Position numbers and translations under genes: made by a program. From Isotricha intestinalis (lineage: Eukaryota > Ciliophora > Litostomatea > Vestibuliferida > Isotrichidae), in assembly GCA_023807065.1 (NCBI GenBank), contig JAJJLU010003612.1:1-45908 (forward strand): DNA of 45,908 nt. The letters run 5' to 3'. The notes under the pieces were generated by a model. That model worked only from the letters and a program-made list of their open reading frames with translations, was not told where the DNA came from and made no database searches. Every line of letters starts with the position of its first letter. The stretch's first letter is position 1. Of this stretch, positions 1-9,925 are shown piece by piece.

Positions 1-1035
1 AGGAGTAACACAAGCAATCATAATTGTTGCAATATTTCCTCCTAAAGAATCTTTTAATAATCTAGTTAATTTAGAATCTCTATAAGGAACAAATGAATTT
101 TTTTTACTTTTATCACTTAATATATTTATACAATTTCCAAGAGCTAAAAGAGCTTTATTTATATTTCCTCCCTCTTCTCTTCTTATTTTTTCCTTTCCAA
201 CTTTTTCACTTCCTGCTAAATCCACAAAAAGCATTTTACTAATTAAAATATCACTTTTTTCAATATTTTTCTCACATTGTTCAATATTAATTTCCAATAT
301 AGCATGAGATCTACTTGAAAATTGATTTTGTCCAGTAGCTCCCATAGTTCTTCTTGAATTACCTTTTAGAATATAATTATATACTTCATTTGAATCTTTC
401 ACGATTAATTCACTTAACCCTGGAAGTATTACTCCTTTATTTGGATCTTCTATTATCATTATTCCTTCATTTGATGGTTTTATTGTTAATAAATCTTTCA
501 CTTGTTCATTATATAATTCTAAATATGATATTTTTATTGTGAAAACTTTATTTGATAATGAAGATATTTTAGAAAATAAATAATCAACTGCATACATACA
601 AATACCTTCTTCGAAATTATTATTTAAATTAATATTTGTGATATTGTTATTAATATTATTTACTAAATTTAAATTTAACATATCTCCAAACATTGTATGT
701 GTTTTCCCAGCACCTGTGACACCATAAGCTAAAGCAGTACTATTATAACCTTGTAAAATATTATCAACTAAATTTTTTATTATTGAATCAAATATTGTTT
801 TATTATTATCTTTTTCTGTAAATACTTTATCAAAAGGAAATGATTTCACATTTTGACCATATAATTCTGGATTATTTGGATCTTTTAATAATACTACGTT
901 ATTATCTGAACTTACTATTTGATATGGTATTTTTTTACCTTTATTATTTTCATTATATACTAATTTTCTTTCGTTTGGAAGTAAAGGACGTATTCTTACA
1001 TAAACTTTAAATGGTTCTATTATATTTTCTCCCAT
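1..1035 (-). CDS. Kinesin motor-domain protein, partial (kinesin-8-like)
   Basis: The reading frame starts at the ATG at 1035-1033 and stays open to the left edge, giving 345 codons with the C-terminus missing. It is an almost complete kinesin motor: the N-terminal strand reads VYVRIRPLLPNERK, the P-loop is GVTGAGKTHTM (residues 105-115), switch I contains SSRSH (240-244) and switch II is DLAGSE (272-277). These bind and hydrolyse ATP and couple to microtubules. The wording around the P-loop (GYNSTALAYGVTGAGKT) and the segment NINKALLALGNCINIL followed by YRDSKLTRLLKDSLGG resemble the kinesin-8 (KIF18/19) class, which walks to plus ends and shortens microtubules. The subfamily call is an inference, because neck and tail lie outside the window. 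It is transcribed divergently from the PX-WD40 gene. Confidence 0.93.
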   Translation of the reverse strand, partial: MGENIIEPFKVYVRIRPLLPNERKLVYNENNKGKKIPYQIVSSDNNVVLLKDPNNPELYGQNVKSFPFDKVFTEKDNNKTIFDSIIKNLVDNILQGYNSTALAYGVTGAGKTHTMFGDMLNLNLVNNINNNITNINLNNNFEEGICMYAVDYLFSKISSLSNKVFTIKISYLELYNEQVKDLLTIKPSNEGIMIIEDPNKGVILPGLSELIVKDSNEVYNYILKGNSRRTMGATGQNQFSSRSHAILEINIEQCEKNIEKSDILISKMLFVDLAGSEKVGKEKIRREEGGNINKALLALGNCINILSDKSKKNSFVPYRDSKLTRLLKDSLGGNIATIMIACVTP

Positions 1036-1533
1036 TTTTTTTTTGAAAATATTTAATTAAAAGGAATTTTTTTATTGTAAATTAATCATTTTATTAAAGG
1101 AAAATTTAATGGGAAAATTAGTTATTCAAATTTTTTTCAATTTTATATATACTAATAAAATTTTGTATAGAAAACAATTTTTGCTTTTTACTTTATATTT
1201 CCAAATTTATTTCATAAAATAATTTTTAGATAATTTTTTAATGTTTTTAGATTTTTAACGTCTTTTTCAATGGAATAATTGAAACTTCATCCTTAGATAA
1301 TTTTAATCTTCAATTTTTTCATTATAATTTTATTAAAAGGTTTTTTTAAATAGAAATTTTTCAAACATTAAAAACCAAAAAAATAAATATATTAAAAGCA
1401 TAATACATAAATATATAAATAAATATAAAAAATAAAATAAAAAAAAAATTTTTCTAAAAAATAAATAAAAAATAAAAAAAAAAAATAAATATTTAAAAAA
1501 TATCAAAAGCAAAAAAAAAAAACATATAAAAAA
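1036..1533. promoter_or_regulatory. Divergent intergenic region, kinesin / PX-WD40
   Basis: This 498-base gap lies between two divergently transcribed genes and must contain both promoters. It is almost pure A+T, and about 150 bases before the PX-WD40 start are nearly all A. I see no open frame with codon structure, no RNA gene and no clear TATA or initiator element that stands out from the background. Confidence 0.4.
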
Positions 1534-3096
1534 ATGGAAGACCAAATGATAACATCAACAATAATGACAGACGTGCCAGAATTTGTGGAAAAATACGTGG
1601 ATTCTAAAACAGTAACATTTTACAACATAAACGTGTATGATAATTTTTCAAAGCAAAAATGGGTATTAGAAAAAAGATATTCCGAATTTGAAACATTACA
1701 CAAAAATATTTCAAAACTTCTTCCATCAATTCCTCCAATTCCTGGTAAAAGTTTATTTAAAATAACGGCATATGATGCATTAACAAAAAGAAGATTGCAA
1801 TTAGATTCTTTTTTAAAAGAATGTAATAAAAGGAAAGATATTGTATCAAATGAATATTATAAAACATTTTTAGAATTAGATAAACATTCACCTGAATTAA
1901 GCTTTAATGCTCCTGAAAAAATTCATTCTTTTACAGAATTACCTTTAGGAATAAGAGATTTTTATTATTTTAAAGAAGAGAATATGATTTTTATTGTTTG
2001 CTGTGATATGAATATTGCAAGTAGAGTTGATGCTTATATTACTAATGTTAATTTACCTTGGGAAAAAAAAACAGATGCTCATATTTCTGTTGGTGCAGTA
2101 TTTGCTTTTTCATTAATGAAAGGTAAAGAGCAAGGATATATTTTAGAAAAAAAATGGGCAAAATCTTTCCCAGAACAAACAGGAGTTGTTAATTTCGATG
2201 ATGAAAAAAATATAGTTCAAGTAGGTTTAGATACAGGAAGAGTAGTATGTTATAAAACAAGTGTAGATAGTAAATTTTTCCAATATGAAGAATTATGTCA
2301 AGTGAAACCTCATAGTAATCGTGTAATGGGTGTTGCAGTTGATACAAGAAGAGCTTTAATTTATTCTTGTTCTTCTGATAGGAAATTTTGTGTTACTGAT
2401 ATGAATAATTTAAGTGCTATTACTGAAATTGCTGAAAGTGCTGCTGGATATACTAATTTATATTTTGATAAAAAAAATGATAGAATATTTTTAACTAATG
2501 AAGTTGGAATGCTTTCTGTTTTCTTAACTAATACTAGTGTACCTACTATTGTCAATATTATTCAAACTCATACTGCTAATACTATTAGAGGTCTTGATGT
2601 TCAATTAAAAAAAAATTATATTTTCACTGCTACTAATAAAGGAGATATTTCTGTTTTGGATTTAGGTATTCCTGGAAAGGAAAAATTAATTAAGGAAATT
2701 TCATATTTTGGAGGAAATATTGAAATTAGAATTGTTAGATATAATGAAGAAAATAATGAATTGATTACAGGAGATCAAAGTGGTAGAGTTACTATTTGGA
2801 GTTTAAAAACTGGACAAAGTATTTATGCTTGGCAAGCTCATACTGGTGCTATTACACAAATTTATTATGAAAGTGGAAATAGAATTTTACTTACTGGAAG
2901 TAAAGATAAAACTATTTTGTTCTGGAAATTACCAGAAAGATGGGTTAATGAAGAAGTCAGTAAATTTGAAAACGATGAAATTAAAAATTTAAATGATGCC
3001 ATGGCTATGCTTAAATTCCAGAAAACTTTAAAAAAAGATGAAGATGATGAAGATTCTAGTGATGATTCTTTATGTGGATGGGATCTTAGACCTTAA
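1534..3096 (+). CDS. PX-domain WD40-repeat protein
   Basis: The product is 520 residues. An N-terminal PX domain (about residues 14-117) shows the hallmark RYSEF (48-52), the proline-rich PPIPGK loop (67-72) and RRLQLDSFL (86-94). PX domains bind phosphoinositides, usually PI3P on endosomes; Arg48 in RYSEF is the usual phosphate-binding residue. The rest (about 130-500) is a WD40 propeller. Its clearest blades are near the end: TGDQSGRVTIWSLKTG and TGSKDKTILFWKLPERW. The very C-terminus is acidic with serines (DEDDEDSSDDS), a possible CK2 target. Role inferred: a phosphoinositide-recruited scaffold on endosomal membranes. The start is preceded by an A-rich leader with A at -3, as for most genes here. 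PX plus WD40 in one chain is unusual in animals and fungi. Confidence 0.9.
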   Translation: MEDQMITSTIMTDVPEFVEKYVDSKTVTFYNINVYDNFSKQKWVLEKRYSEFETLHKNISKLLPSIPPIPGKSLFKITAYDALTKRRLQLDSFLKECNKRKDIVSNEYYKTFLELDKHSPELSFNAPEKIHSFTELPLGIRDFYYFKEENMIFIVCCDMNIASRVDAYITNVNLPWEKKTDAHISVGAVFAFSLMKGKEQGYILEKKWAKSFPEQTGVVNFDDEKNIVQVGLDTGRVVCYKTSVDSKFFQYEELCQVKPHSNRVMGVAVDTRRALIYSCSSDRKFCVTDMNNLSAITEIAESAAGYTNLYFDKKNDRIFLTNEVGMLSVFLTNTSVPTIVNIIQTHTANTIRGLDVQLKKNYIFTATNKGDISVLDLGIPGKEKLIKEISYFGGNIEIRIVRYNEENNELITGDQSGRVTIWSLKTGQSIYAWQAHTGAITQIYYESGNRILLTGSKDKTILFWKLPERWVNEEVSKFENDEIKNLNDAMAMLKFQKTLKKDEDDEDSSDDSLCGWDLRP

Positions 3097-3320
3097 GGTT
3101 TTTTATTTTTTTGTTTTAAAAGTTCTTTGTGTTTTAGGATAGTAATATTTAAATTTTTTATATTTGGAAAACAAAATTTTTTATTATTTTTTTTAATAGT
3201 AAATGCAAATAAAAAATGATTTTCAAAAGAAATTTAATACAAAATACTCTTATTGATTTTATATAATTTAACTTATTTTATATCAGTGTATTTAAAAAAA
3301 TAAAAAAAATACATAAATAA

Positions 3321-4664
3321 TTATTCTTCAACTTCGAAAATTTTAAGAATTCCGACTAAAACACCTCCAAGTAAATAAAAACCATATTTCCAGAATTTAT
3401 ATTTAGTAATAGAAAACTCTTCAACAATAACTTCACTAGCACTTACATATAAAAAAGTTCCTCCAGAAATACTTAATAAAATACCTTGTATTAAAAGTCC
3501 ATTACCAGAAAAAATTAATCCAATAATAATACCAAAAGGAGTAAAGAGTGAAAATAAAATAATCATTTTGATAAAATTTCCTTTTTCAGTTCCACTTTTA
3601 TAAAAACTAATTCCCAAAGCAAAACTTTCTGCCCATTTATGTGCTAAAATAGCCAAAAGTAAAAAAATAGTATTTCTCATTGTTTTCATTACTCCTAATG
3701 CTGTTCCTTCAAATAATCCATGTAAACTTAAAGCTATTAATAATATATATGGTGTCATAGTTGATGTTGGTGTGAAATAATGATCTTCATTTTTGTTTTT
3801 TTCATAATTTTCATTTTTTGATAATTCTATTAATTGATTATTTGATTCGTTAAATTTGTAATTATCATATTTTTGAGGATTTGTAGCTCTTTCTATTATT
3901 TTTGTTGCTGCATATAAACTTTTATCTAATTTCTTATCTGTTTTTTTATTCTCCATTATATTTCTTGTTTGTAAAAAAGAAGCAAATTGTCCTTTTGAAC
4001 TAAGCACATTTTTAATAGTATTTTCATCTTCATCAGAATCATCTTTTTCATCAATAATTAAATTATTTTTTTGTCCATGAATGTTAGCATTATCAGAGCT
4101 TTTATTAGTAGGATTATATAAATTAGTACAATCATGATAAACATTATCTTTTTTATCAAAAGGATTTTGTGGTTTAAAAAATTCTTCAGCAATATCTCTT
4201 TTTTTTTTATTTAATTCTAAATCATCATCATAATGATTTAAAAGTGGTTCATGTAAATCATCATGATGAATATGAGTACCTTCTTCACCATGAGTATGTG
4301 CAGTTAAAGAATGAGAATTAAAAGCAACTTTTTCTAAAAATAAAATAAGTGAATATGAAATAAAAGCTATAAAATATGATAAAGGTTGACTTGAAAAAAA
4401 AGAACCTTGAACTTCTGGATTTGAATAATATGAATCAAAATTTTCTTGAGCTTCTGGTAATAAATGAAATAATCCTATTCCCATAAATAATCCTCCTGAA
4501 AATGCATTTGCAAATCCTAGAAATTTTGAACTTCTACTTATGTTGTAAAATAAGGGCATTAAACCAAATATTAAAGTAACTGTTATTATTATTATTATAC
4601 ATCCTATTTTGAAATATAGCAAAAGTTCAGGATTTTCAAAATTTTGAATTTCTGGAGTTGACAT
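3321..4664 (-). CDS. ZIP-family (SLC39) zinc/iron transporter
   Basis: This 447-residue membrane protein has the ZIP layout: three N-terminal membrane segments (about 15-40, 50-70, 93-112), a long hydrophilic loop (115-300) and five C-terminal segments (302-445). The loop carries a metal-binding His cluster (HTHGEEGTHIHHDDLHE). The transport site is formed by HGLFEG (His315, Glu319) and HKWAES (His342, Glu346), which match the HxxxE signatures of ZIP helices 4 and 5. FANAFSGGLFMGIGLFHLLPEA matches helix 2 of the SLC39A1-3 subfamily. ZIPs move Zn2+ or Fe2+ into the cytosol; which metal and which membrane cannot be read from sequence. The loop of about 185 residues is longer than usual and low-complexity in its centre. 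Confidence 0.93.
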   Translation of the reverse strand: MSTPEIQNFENPELLLYFKIGCIIIIITVTLIFGLMPLFYNISRSSKFLGFANAFSGGLFMGIGLFHLLPEAQENFDSYYSNPEVQGSFFSSQPLSYFIAFISYSLILFLEKVAFNSHSLTAHTHGEEGTHIHHDDLHEPLLNHYDDDLELNKKKRDIAEEFFKPQNPFDKKDNVYHDCTNLYNPTNKSSDNANIHGQKNNLIIDEKDDSDEDENTIKNVLSSKGQFASFLQTRNIMENKKTDKKLDKSLYAATKIIERATNPQKYDNYKFNESNNQLIELSKNENYEKNKNEDHYFTPTSTMTPYILLIALSLHGLFEGTALGVMKTMRNTIFLLLAILAHKWAESFALGISFYKSGTEKGNFIKMIILFSLFTPFGIIIGLIFSGNGLLIQGILLSISGGTFLYVSASEVIVEEFSITKYKFWKYGFYLLGGVLVGILKIFEVEE

Positions 4665-5172
4665 TTTTTTATTTGGAATTTATTTTATTTTTTTCCTTTT
4701 TGAAATGGCTTTTTTTGGGTTTATTTTTTTTTTTTTTGGGATTTTTAATTAGTTTTTTTTCCCTTTTCTGAAAAATTTTTGGGGGTTTAAGAAATGAAAA
4801 TTTTATTTATTTTTTTAGAATTTTTTTTTTTGGTTATTGTTTTTTTTAACAGGTTTTTTTTGGATTTAATATTTTAATATATATGTACATCACTTTGGAT
4901 ATAAAATTATTTTTTTTTCAAATTAAATTAAATATAATTTAAAATTTAATTAATGTTATGTTTAATTTATTCATTATTTATTATAAATAAATATTATATA
5001 TTTTGATTATAATTTCATTTTGAAAATAAATTCATTAATTAATTAATATAATAAAAAAACATTTAACGAAATTCAAAAAAAAAATTCTTTAGCTTAAAAA
5101 TTAATTTTAACGACAACCATTGAATTTAAATACAAAATTGGTAAAAAAAAATATATATAAATAAAAAAATAA
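4665..5172. other. Intergenic region between ZIP and HECT genes
   Basis: This 508-base gap separates two minus-strand genes, so it holds the ZIP promoter and the 3' end of the HECT gene. The part next to the ZIP start (4665-4860) is long T runs broken by short G runs, which read as A and C runs on the transcribed strand. The rest is mixed A+T. No open frame, RNA-like GC island or inverted repeat stands out. Confidence 0.4.
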
Positions 5173-6795
5173 TTATTCTCTTCCTAAAAAATTAGTATCA
5201 TTATTAACAATCATATAAATATTTTCTTTCATCTTTTCATAACTTTCATAACAAGGTAACATAACTTTATTAAAGCAAGTTTTAGCTTGAATTAATGCTT
5301 TATTATTATGAACTTTTTCAATGCAAAATTTAACAATTTGATTTCTTGAACTTTGTAAAACTCTAAAACCATTTAAAGGAGCTCTTGTCATTCCAGTACA
5401 AAAAGTAAAGAAAGTTTTTAATTCAAAAGGCTTTAAATTTAATAAAGAATCCCAAAACCATTTTATTGTATTATCATTAGGTGAATAACCAATATATTCT
5501 GTATTATTTTTCCAATCATTTATATCTATTTTAATTTGACCACTTAATAATAAATCAAATTCTTCCACTGAAAATATATTTAGTTTATCTGACGGAATTA
5601 AAGAGTTAAATCCTTTTAAAATTGAATCTATTTTATCTTTATGACGTAAATATGTATAATATTCTACTACTTTTTCAAGGAAAAAAAATTTATTATTATT
5701 ATTTATATATGTTTTTTTACCATTTGGTATTAATTCTATTTCATCTAATTCATCAGTTATATTATTTTTTAACATCCAACAAAAAGTCAAATTATCACTT
5801 TGTTCTATATTTTCAGCTTTAATTAATTCTTTGAATGAAATATAATAATCCATATCAATATATTTAATATCTTCGACTTCAATTTTTAAATGCATTAATT
5901 GTTTTAATAAAATATAATTTAAATTTTCATTTAAAATAACTCTATCAACTAAACTTTTAGCAACTAATTTTCCAAATAATTCATAATATTCTAAATGTTC
6001 TTTAGTACAAATAAAATCATCATTGATTATTATAGTATTTCTACCTAAACTTTCGAAATTATTTTCTTTAAATAATTTTCCTGAAAAAAATTCTTTAAAT
6101 ACACAAGAAAACCATTCTCTATAGATTCCTCCAACATCATTTGCATCTTCATCAAGGAAAAAAACATGTAAAGGCCTTTTTAAATTTATATCTTTATTTG
6201 TTTTAAATTGATTTAGAGAATCTTCTAAAATATTATTTCTTGAAACCACTAAAACAGGATTATCTACAATTTGATCTGAAATAACTTGTTGAATATAATT
6301 ACTTACCCAAATTCTTCGGTTTAAAAAAGATTCTTTTTTAATTTTTTCTTCTGGTAAATTTATTATTTTTTCAACTTCATTTTTTGATAATATTATTTTA
6401 CCATTATTTATCCATAAATTTTCTCCATTTATATTTTTTGATAAAGTCCAATTTATATATTCTCTTATTTTATCATAATTATCTTTTTCTTTTATATTTA
6501 CATTTCTATTTAAACTATTTACTAAATGCATTAAATGATTATTTTGATTTGTATATGATGATTTTTGTTCTTCGTTTTTATCAAAAAAAATTTTTGGAAC
6601 TCTTGGATTTACATATGATTTTGAATTAAATCTTAATGAACCTAATTTACTATAATTTTTTGGTTTTATATCTGTGTTTTTTCTTTCTAAAATTGGTTTT
6701 TCTAAATTTATATTTTCACGTCTTTCTATTAATGCTATGTTTTCATTTGTGAAAAGATTGTTTTTTTTCTTTTTTGTATTTGAAAAACATCCCAT
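5173..6795 (-). CDS. HECT-domain E3 ubiquitin-protein ligase
   Basis: The product is 540 residues. The last 360 or so (about 180-538) form a HECT domain: DANDVGGIYREWFS (218-230) is the start of the N-lobe, ELFGKLVAKSLVDR is the classic middle motif, and the C-lobe ends with TCFNKVMLPCYESYEKMKENI, slightly divergent from the consensus. Cys507 in TCFN is the thioester-forming catalytic cysteine. HECT enzymes take ubiquitin from an E2 onto this cysteine and pass it to a substrate lysine. The N-terminal 150 residues contain no recognised substrate-binding domain. The chain begins MGCFSNTKKKK, which predicts myristoylation of Gly2 and palmitoylation of Cys3 beside a basic patch, so membrane anchoring is likely (inference). 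Only 77 bases separate its start from the divergent RPA12 gene. Confidence 0.94.
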   Translation of the reverse strand: MGCFSNTKKKKNNLFTNENIALIERRENINLEKPILERKNTDIKPKNYSKLGSLRFNSKSYVNPRVPKIFFDKNEEQKSSYTNQNNHLMHLVNSLNRNVNIKEKDNYDKIREYINWTLSKNINGENLWINNGKIILSKNEVEKIINLPEEKIKKESFLNRRIWVSNYIQQVISDQIVDNPVLVVSRNNILEDSLNQFKTNKDINLKRPLHVFFLDEDANDVGGIYREWFSCVFKEFFSGKLFKENNFESLGRNTIIINDDFICTKEHLEYYELFGKLVAKSLVDRVILNENLNYILLKQLMHLKIEVEDIKYIDMDYYISFKELIKAENIEQSDNLTFCWMLKNNITDELDEIELIPNGKKTYINNNNKFFFLEKVVEYYTYLRHKDKIDSILKGFNSLIPSDKLNIFSVEEFDLLLSGQIKIDINDWKNNTEYIGYSPNDNTIKWFWDSLLNLKPFELKTFFTFCTGMTRAPLNGFRVLQSSRNQIVKFCIEKVHNNKALIQAKTCFNKVMLPCYESYEKMKENIYMIVNNDTNFLGRE

Positions 6796-6872
6796 TTTTA
6801 GATTATGAATATATACTTGATTTTTTATTTATTTTTTTCTTTACAAGATAATTTTTATTTTATTTATATTTA
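6796..6872. promoter_or_regulatory. 77-bp bidirectional promoter, HECT ligase / RPA12
   Basis: Two clear genes start head to head with only 77 bases between their ATGs. This A+T-only segment must therefore hold both core promoters and both 5' leaders. No sequence motif is distinctive enough to name. Confidence 0.5.
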
Positions 6873-7271
6873 ATGTTTGAACATAAAAATGATTTTAATG
6901 ATTTATTTTATAGACCACCTAATTTTTGCATTGATTGTGGAGATTTATTAGATTTTGAAATCATAAATAATAATAATGTTAAATGCCAAAAATGCGGAGG
7001 AGAAACTTCATTAGATAATATAAAAAATCATGTGATTGAAACAGAAGAAAAATATGAATTTAGTAAAATTTGGGTTAATAAATTAAAAAATAAAGAAGAT
7101 AAATTAAGAACAGAACAAAAAAATGAAAGAACAATAATAAATGAAAAATGTCCAAAATGTAATTATAATCAAATGTATTATTATACTATTCAAACAAGAG
7201 GAGCTGATGAAGGTTCAACAGTCTATTATGAATGTGTAAAATGTCATTATAAATTTAATCAAAATAATTAA
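6873..7271 (+). CDS. RPA12: DNA-directed RNA polymerase I subunit RPA12
   Basis: This short protein (132 residues) has two zinc ribbons. The N-terminal one uses Cys19, Cys22, Cys38 and Cys41; the C-terminal one uses Cys93, Cys96, Cys121 and Cys124. The C-terminal ribbon has QTRGADEGSTVYYEC, matching the TFIIS-like hairpin with the acidic pair Asp112-Glu113 that stimulates RNA cleavage inside the polymerase. Size, the FCIDCGDLL beginning and the CHYKFNQNN ending fit RPA12 (A12.2/POLR1H) of Pol I better than RPB9 or RPC11. The family role is proofreading and termination in rRNA synthesis. The stop is followed 57 bases later by the next gene on the same strand. Confidence 0.88.
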   Translation: MFEHKNDFNDLFYRPPNFCIDCGDLLDFEIINNNNVKCQKCGGETSLDNIKNHVIETEEKYEFSKIWVNKLKNKEDKLRTEQKNERTIINEKCPKCNYNQMYYYTIQTRGADEGSTVYYECVKCHYKFNQNN

Positions 7272-7328
7272 AAATAATTATTTTTATTATGATTACTAAG
7301 AAAATTAATATAAATTAAAAATAAATAA

Positions 7329-8087
7329 ATGGGATGTAAGTGTATTCAACCAAATATAAATAATGAAGATGAAATAGAATCAAAAGGGAAAAGTAAAAAA
7401 AAAAATGACACAAATAATCAAAATCAAACTCAAGTGAAAAGCATGTATGGAAACCAAGATTCAAATGATACAAATATATACATTTTAGAAAAAATAAATA
7501 ATAACTCAAAAACTATAATTAATAATATTTCATCTTTAAATTTTCAAGAAGAAAATGAAATTCCTAATGATGAATTTAGTAGATATATATATGAGAATAT
7601 AAATATAGTAAGAACAAATCCAAAGAGTTTTATTCCAACAATAAAAAAAGGAATATCAAATATAACACATGATAAACATAATAGATTAATATATAAATCA
7701 AATGTAAAAGTTGCTTTAACAAAAGGGGAACCTGCTTTTGAAGAAGCAATAAAATATTTAAATGATATTTCTCCAATGAATAAATTAATATATAAATCAA
7801 AAATGACCATTCCTGTTCCTGATAGGGAAGAAGATATTATTGATAAAAATTATTTTCAAGAAAAAGTTAATGAAATTATTCAAAATAATAATGTTTCTAT
7901 TAGAACTTATTGGAGAGATATTATTAAAGATGCTGAAACTAGTTTTATTTTAATGATTGTTGATGATACTGGAAATAAAAGTGGATTGAAAAGAAAAGAT
8001 ATTTTAGATCCTAATATGAAGTTTATAGGAATTAGTTCTGTTATGATTGGAAAAAGATTTGTTTGTTTTATGACTTTAGGGGATTAA
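7329..8087 (+). CDS. CAP/SCP-like domain protein with acylated N-terminus
   Basis: The product is 252 residues. After a polar N-terminal region, residues about 84-252 read like a protist CAP (SCP/PR1) domain: FSRYIYENINIVRTNPKSF is the first helix, then a region with KGEPAFEEAIKYL and PMNKLIYKSKMTIPVPDREE, and the end KFIGISSVMIGKRFVCFMTL fits the last strands. CAP proteins are usually secreted, but this one has no signal peptide. It starts MGCKC, predicting Gly2 myristoylation with palmitoylation of Cys3/Cys5. The animal Golgi CAP protein GAPR-1 (GLIPR2) is likewise myristoylated and cytosolic, which is a useful parallel, not proof. The family assignment rests on pattern only. Confidence 0.6.
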   Translation: MGCKCIQPNINNEDEIESKGKSKKKNDTNNQNQTQVKSMYGNQDSNDTNIYILEKINNNSKTIINNISSLNFQEENEIPNDEFSRYIYENINIVRTNPKSFIPTIKKGISNITHDKHNRLIYKSNVKVALTKGEPAFEEAIKYLNDISPMNKLIYKSKMTIPVPDREEDIIDKNYFQEKVNEIIQNNNVSIRTYWRDIIKDAETSFILMIVDDTGNKSGLKRKDILDPNMKFIGISSVMIGKRFVCFMTLGD

Positions 8088-8222
8088 TCTTTGTTTAATT
8101 TCTTTTTTTTTATTTTTTTTTAATTTTTTTTAAAGTTTTTTTTGTTTTTTTTTTTTGTTTTTTAGAGATATATAAGTGGATTATTTTATTAAATATTATA
8201 TAAATAAATAGGGATTTTTTAT

Positions 8223-9503
8223 TTAAAAATAGTCTTCAAAAAATGTTTCTAAAGTTATGTTTAATTTCCTTATATTATATTTTCCATTAATAATATCATT
8301 TTTATATATAGCTTTATATCTATTAATTAATCTTTCTATTATATCTTCTGAAAACTCTTCTTCATATATTTTAGAAGCTGAAATTAATTTAAAAAATATT
8401 TCAATATCTTTTTTTGTATAATATTTTTGGTCTTTTGATTTTTTAATTATATTAAATAAAAAGCAAAATTTTTCTCTGTTTCTCGTTTTTGATAAAGAAA
8501 GGAAAGAATTAAAACATGATAAAAATTCTTCAAAAGAAATAATTTTATTTTGAAAAAGAAGATATTTAATTATATCATTATAAACACTTATATTATTTAT
8601 ATTATTTTCTAATAAAAATTTTTTGATTAAAGTAATAAAATAATTGAATTTAAAATTTTCATCAAATACATAATTATCAGTTGAATTAATTAATTTCTTT
8701 ATATTTAAATAATGAAATAACATTATTTGAATATAATCTTTATTCATAGATTTAATAAAATTATTATAAGAATTCGGACTTAAATAGTTTAAAATTAAAT
8801 TTTGTTTTTTCTTTTGATAATTAGACAAATTAATATTACTTTGATTAGGAGAATTTTCAATATAAAAATTTAAAGTATTATTTAAGGAAAGACTATTATA
8901 ATATTTATTTTCTTCATCTTCAATTTTCATTATTTCATCAAATAAATGTAAATAATCTTTTGAATTTTCTTTTTCATCTGATAAAATAGGACATTCATAA
9001 AAATAAATTTCATTATCATTTGAATTTATATCTGATAAATTTTCATTTGATAAACTTTTGTTTGAATTATTTTCAAAAGAAAAATCTTTTGTTTCATTTT
9101 GAGAATTATTTTCATTTTCTTGATAATCAATTATTATTCCTCTATTTAATTTCTCTAATCCTCCATTATAAATTTTATTATCTATTGATATTTTTTTTAA
9201 AGGAAAATAAAAAGAATAAACTTTATTTTCATTTCCTGTTTTTTGCAATTCTAAAGGAGTGTTTTTTTCTTTACAAAGATTTAATATTAATGATAGATTT
9301 ATCAACAATTCAGAATTAATTATATTTTTATTAAGAGATTTATTATTTTTCATTTTTGTTATTAATTCCATTAAATTAAAAGTTAATTCATTCTTATATT
9401 TTATTCCTTTATCTTCTATTGCAGGAGAAAAATTATTTAAATTTGCAAAAGTTATTGTTTCTTCGTTTTCTTTAAAGAAAATTAGTTTAGCATTTTTATT
9501 CAT
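8223..9503 (-). CDS. Hypothetical protein with EF-hand-like helical C-terminus
   Basis: I do not recognise this 426-residue protein. The first 110 residues look globular and mixed. A middle stretch (about 120-240) is acidic and rich in Asn, Ser and Glu, hence probably disordered. The C-terminal half is predicted helical, with pairs such as IISFEEFLSCFNSFLSL and YTKKDIEIFFKLISA spaced like degenerate EF-hand helix-loop-helix units. The loops lack the regular Asp/Asn/Glu ligands, so calcium binding is not supported. It converges on the CAP-like gene and diverges from the zinc-finger gene 113 bases away. Confidence 0.75.
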   Translation of the reverse strand: MNKNAKLIFFKENEETITFANLNNFSPAIEDKGIKYKNELTFNLMELITKMKNNKSLNKNIINSELLINLSLILNLCKEKNTPLELQKTGNENKVYSFYFPLKKISIDNKIYNGGLEKLNRGIIIDYQENENNSQNETKDFSFENNSNKSLSNENLSDINSNDNEIYFYECPILSDEKENSKDYLHLFDEIMKIEDEENKYYNSLSLNNTLNFYIENSPNQSNINLSNYQKKKQNLILNYLSPNSYNNFIKSMNKDYIQIMLFHYLNIKKLINSTDNYVFDENFKFNYFITLIKKFLLENNINNISVYNDIIKYLLFQNKIISFEEFLSCFNSFLSLSKTRNREKFCFLFNIIKKSKDQKYYTKKDIEIFFKLISASKIYEEEFSEDIIERLINRYKAIYKNDIINGKYNIRKLNITLETFFEDYF

Positions 9504-9616
9504 TATAGTTTTAATAATTAAAAAAATGTGTTTTTATAATTTTGTAAAATTTAATTTTTTACAGCTTCATTTCTTTTATTTAAAATAATAATTACTTATT
9601 TAGTCCTATAAAAAAA

Positions 9617-9925
9617 ATGGGTAAAAAAGTTTTGTTAAGAAGAATTCCTAAACCTGAAAATGAAACAATGGAAATTTTAAGAAAAGGAAAAAAAGAAGAT
9701 TCTAATAAAAAAAAAATAGTCAAAAAAAAGGAAAGTAAAGATGAACCTGAATTTTTTTGTATTTTTTGTACTAAATATTTTATATCTGAAAAATTTTTAA
9801 AACAACATTATAGATCAAAACAACATAAAACAAAAATGAAAGAATCCAAAGATAAAATAAATAATAAATCAAAAATATTAAAAGGTAAATTTAGAGAAAA
9901 GAAAATTCCAATGGATATAGAGTAA
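9617..9925 (+). CDS. Small C2H2 zinc-finger protein, Bud20/ZNF593-like
   Basis: This 102-residue basic protein has one zinc finger of the U1/matrin C2H2 type: Cys48 and Cys51, then YFISEKFLKQHYRSKQHK with His64 and His70, flanked by lysine-rich tails. This arrangement, including the second-half pattern HxRSKxHK, resembles Bud20/ZNF593, shuttling factors that ride pre-60S ribosomal particles out of the nucleus. The N-terminus does not match the typical Bud20 start, so another dsRNA-binding or splicing-type finger protein is possible. The ATG is preceded by an A run. Confidence 0.7.
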   Translation: MGKKVLLRRIPKPENETMEILRKGKKEDSNKKKIVKKKESKDEPEFFCIFCTKYFISEKFLKQHYRSKQHKTKMKESKDKINNKSKILKGKFREKKIPMDIE

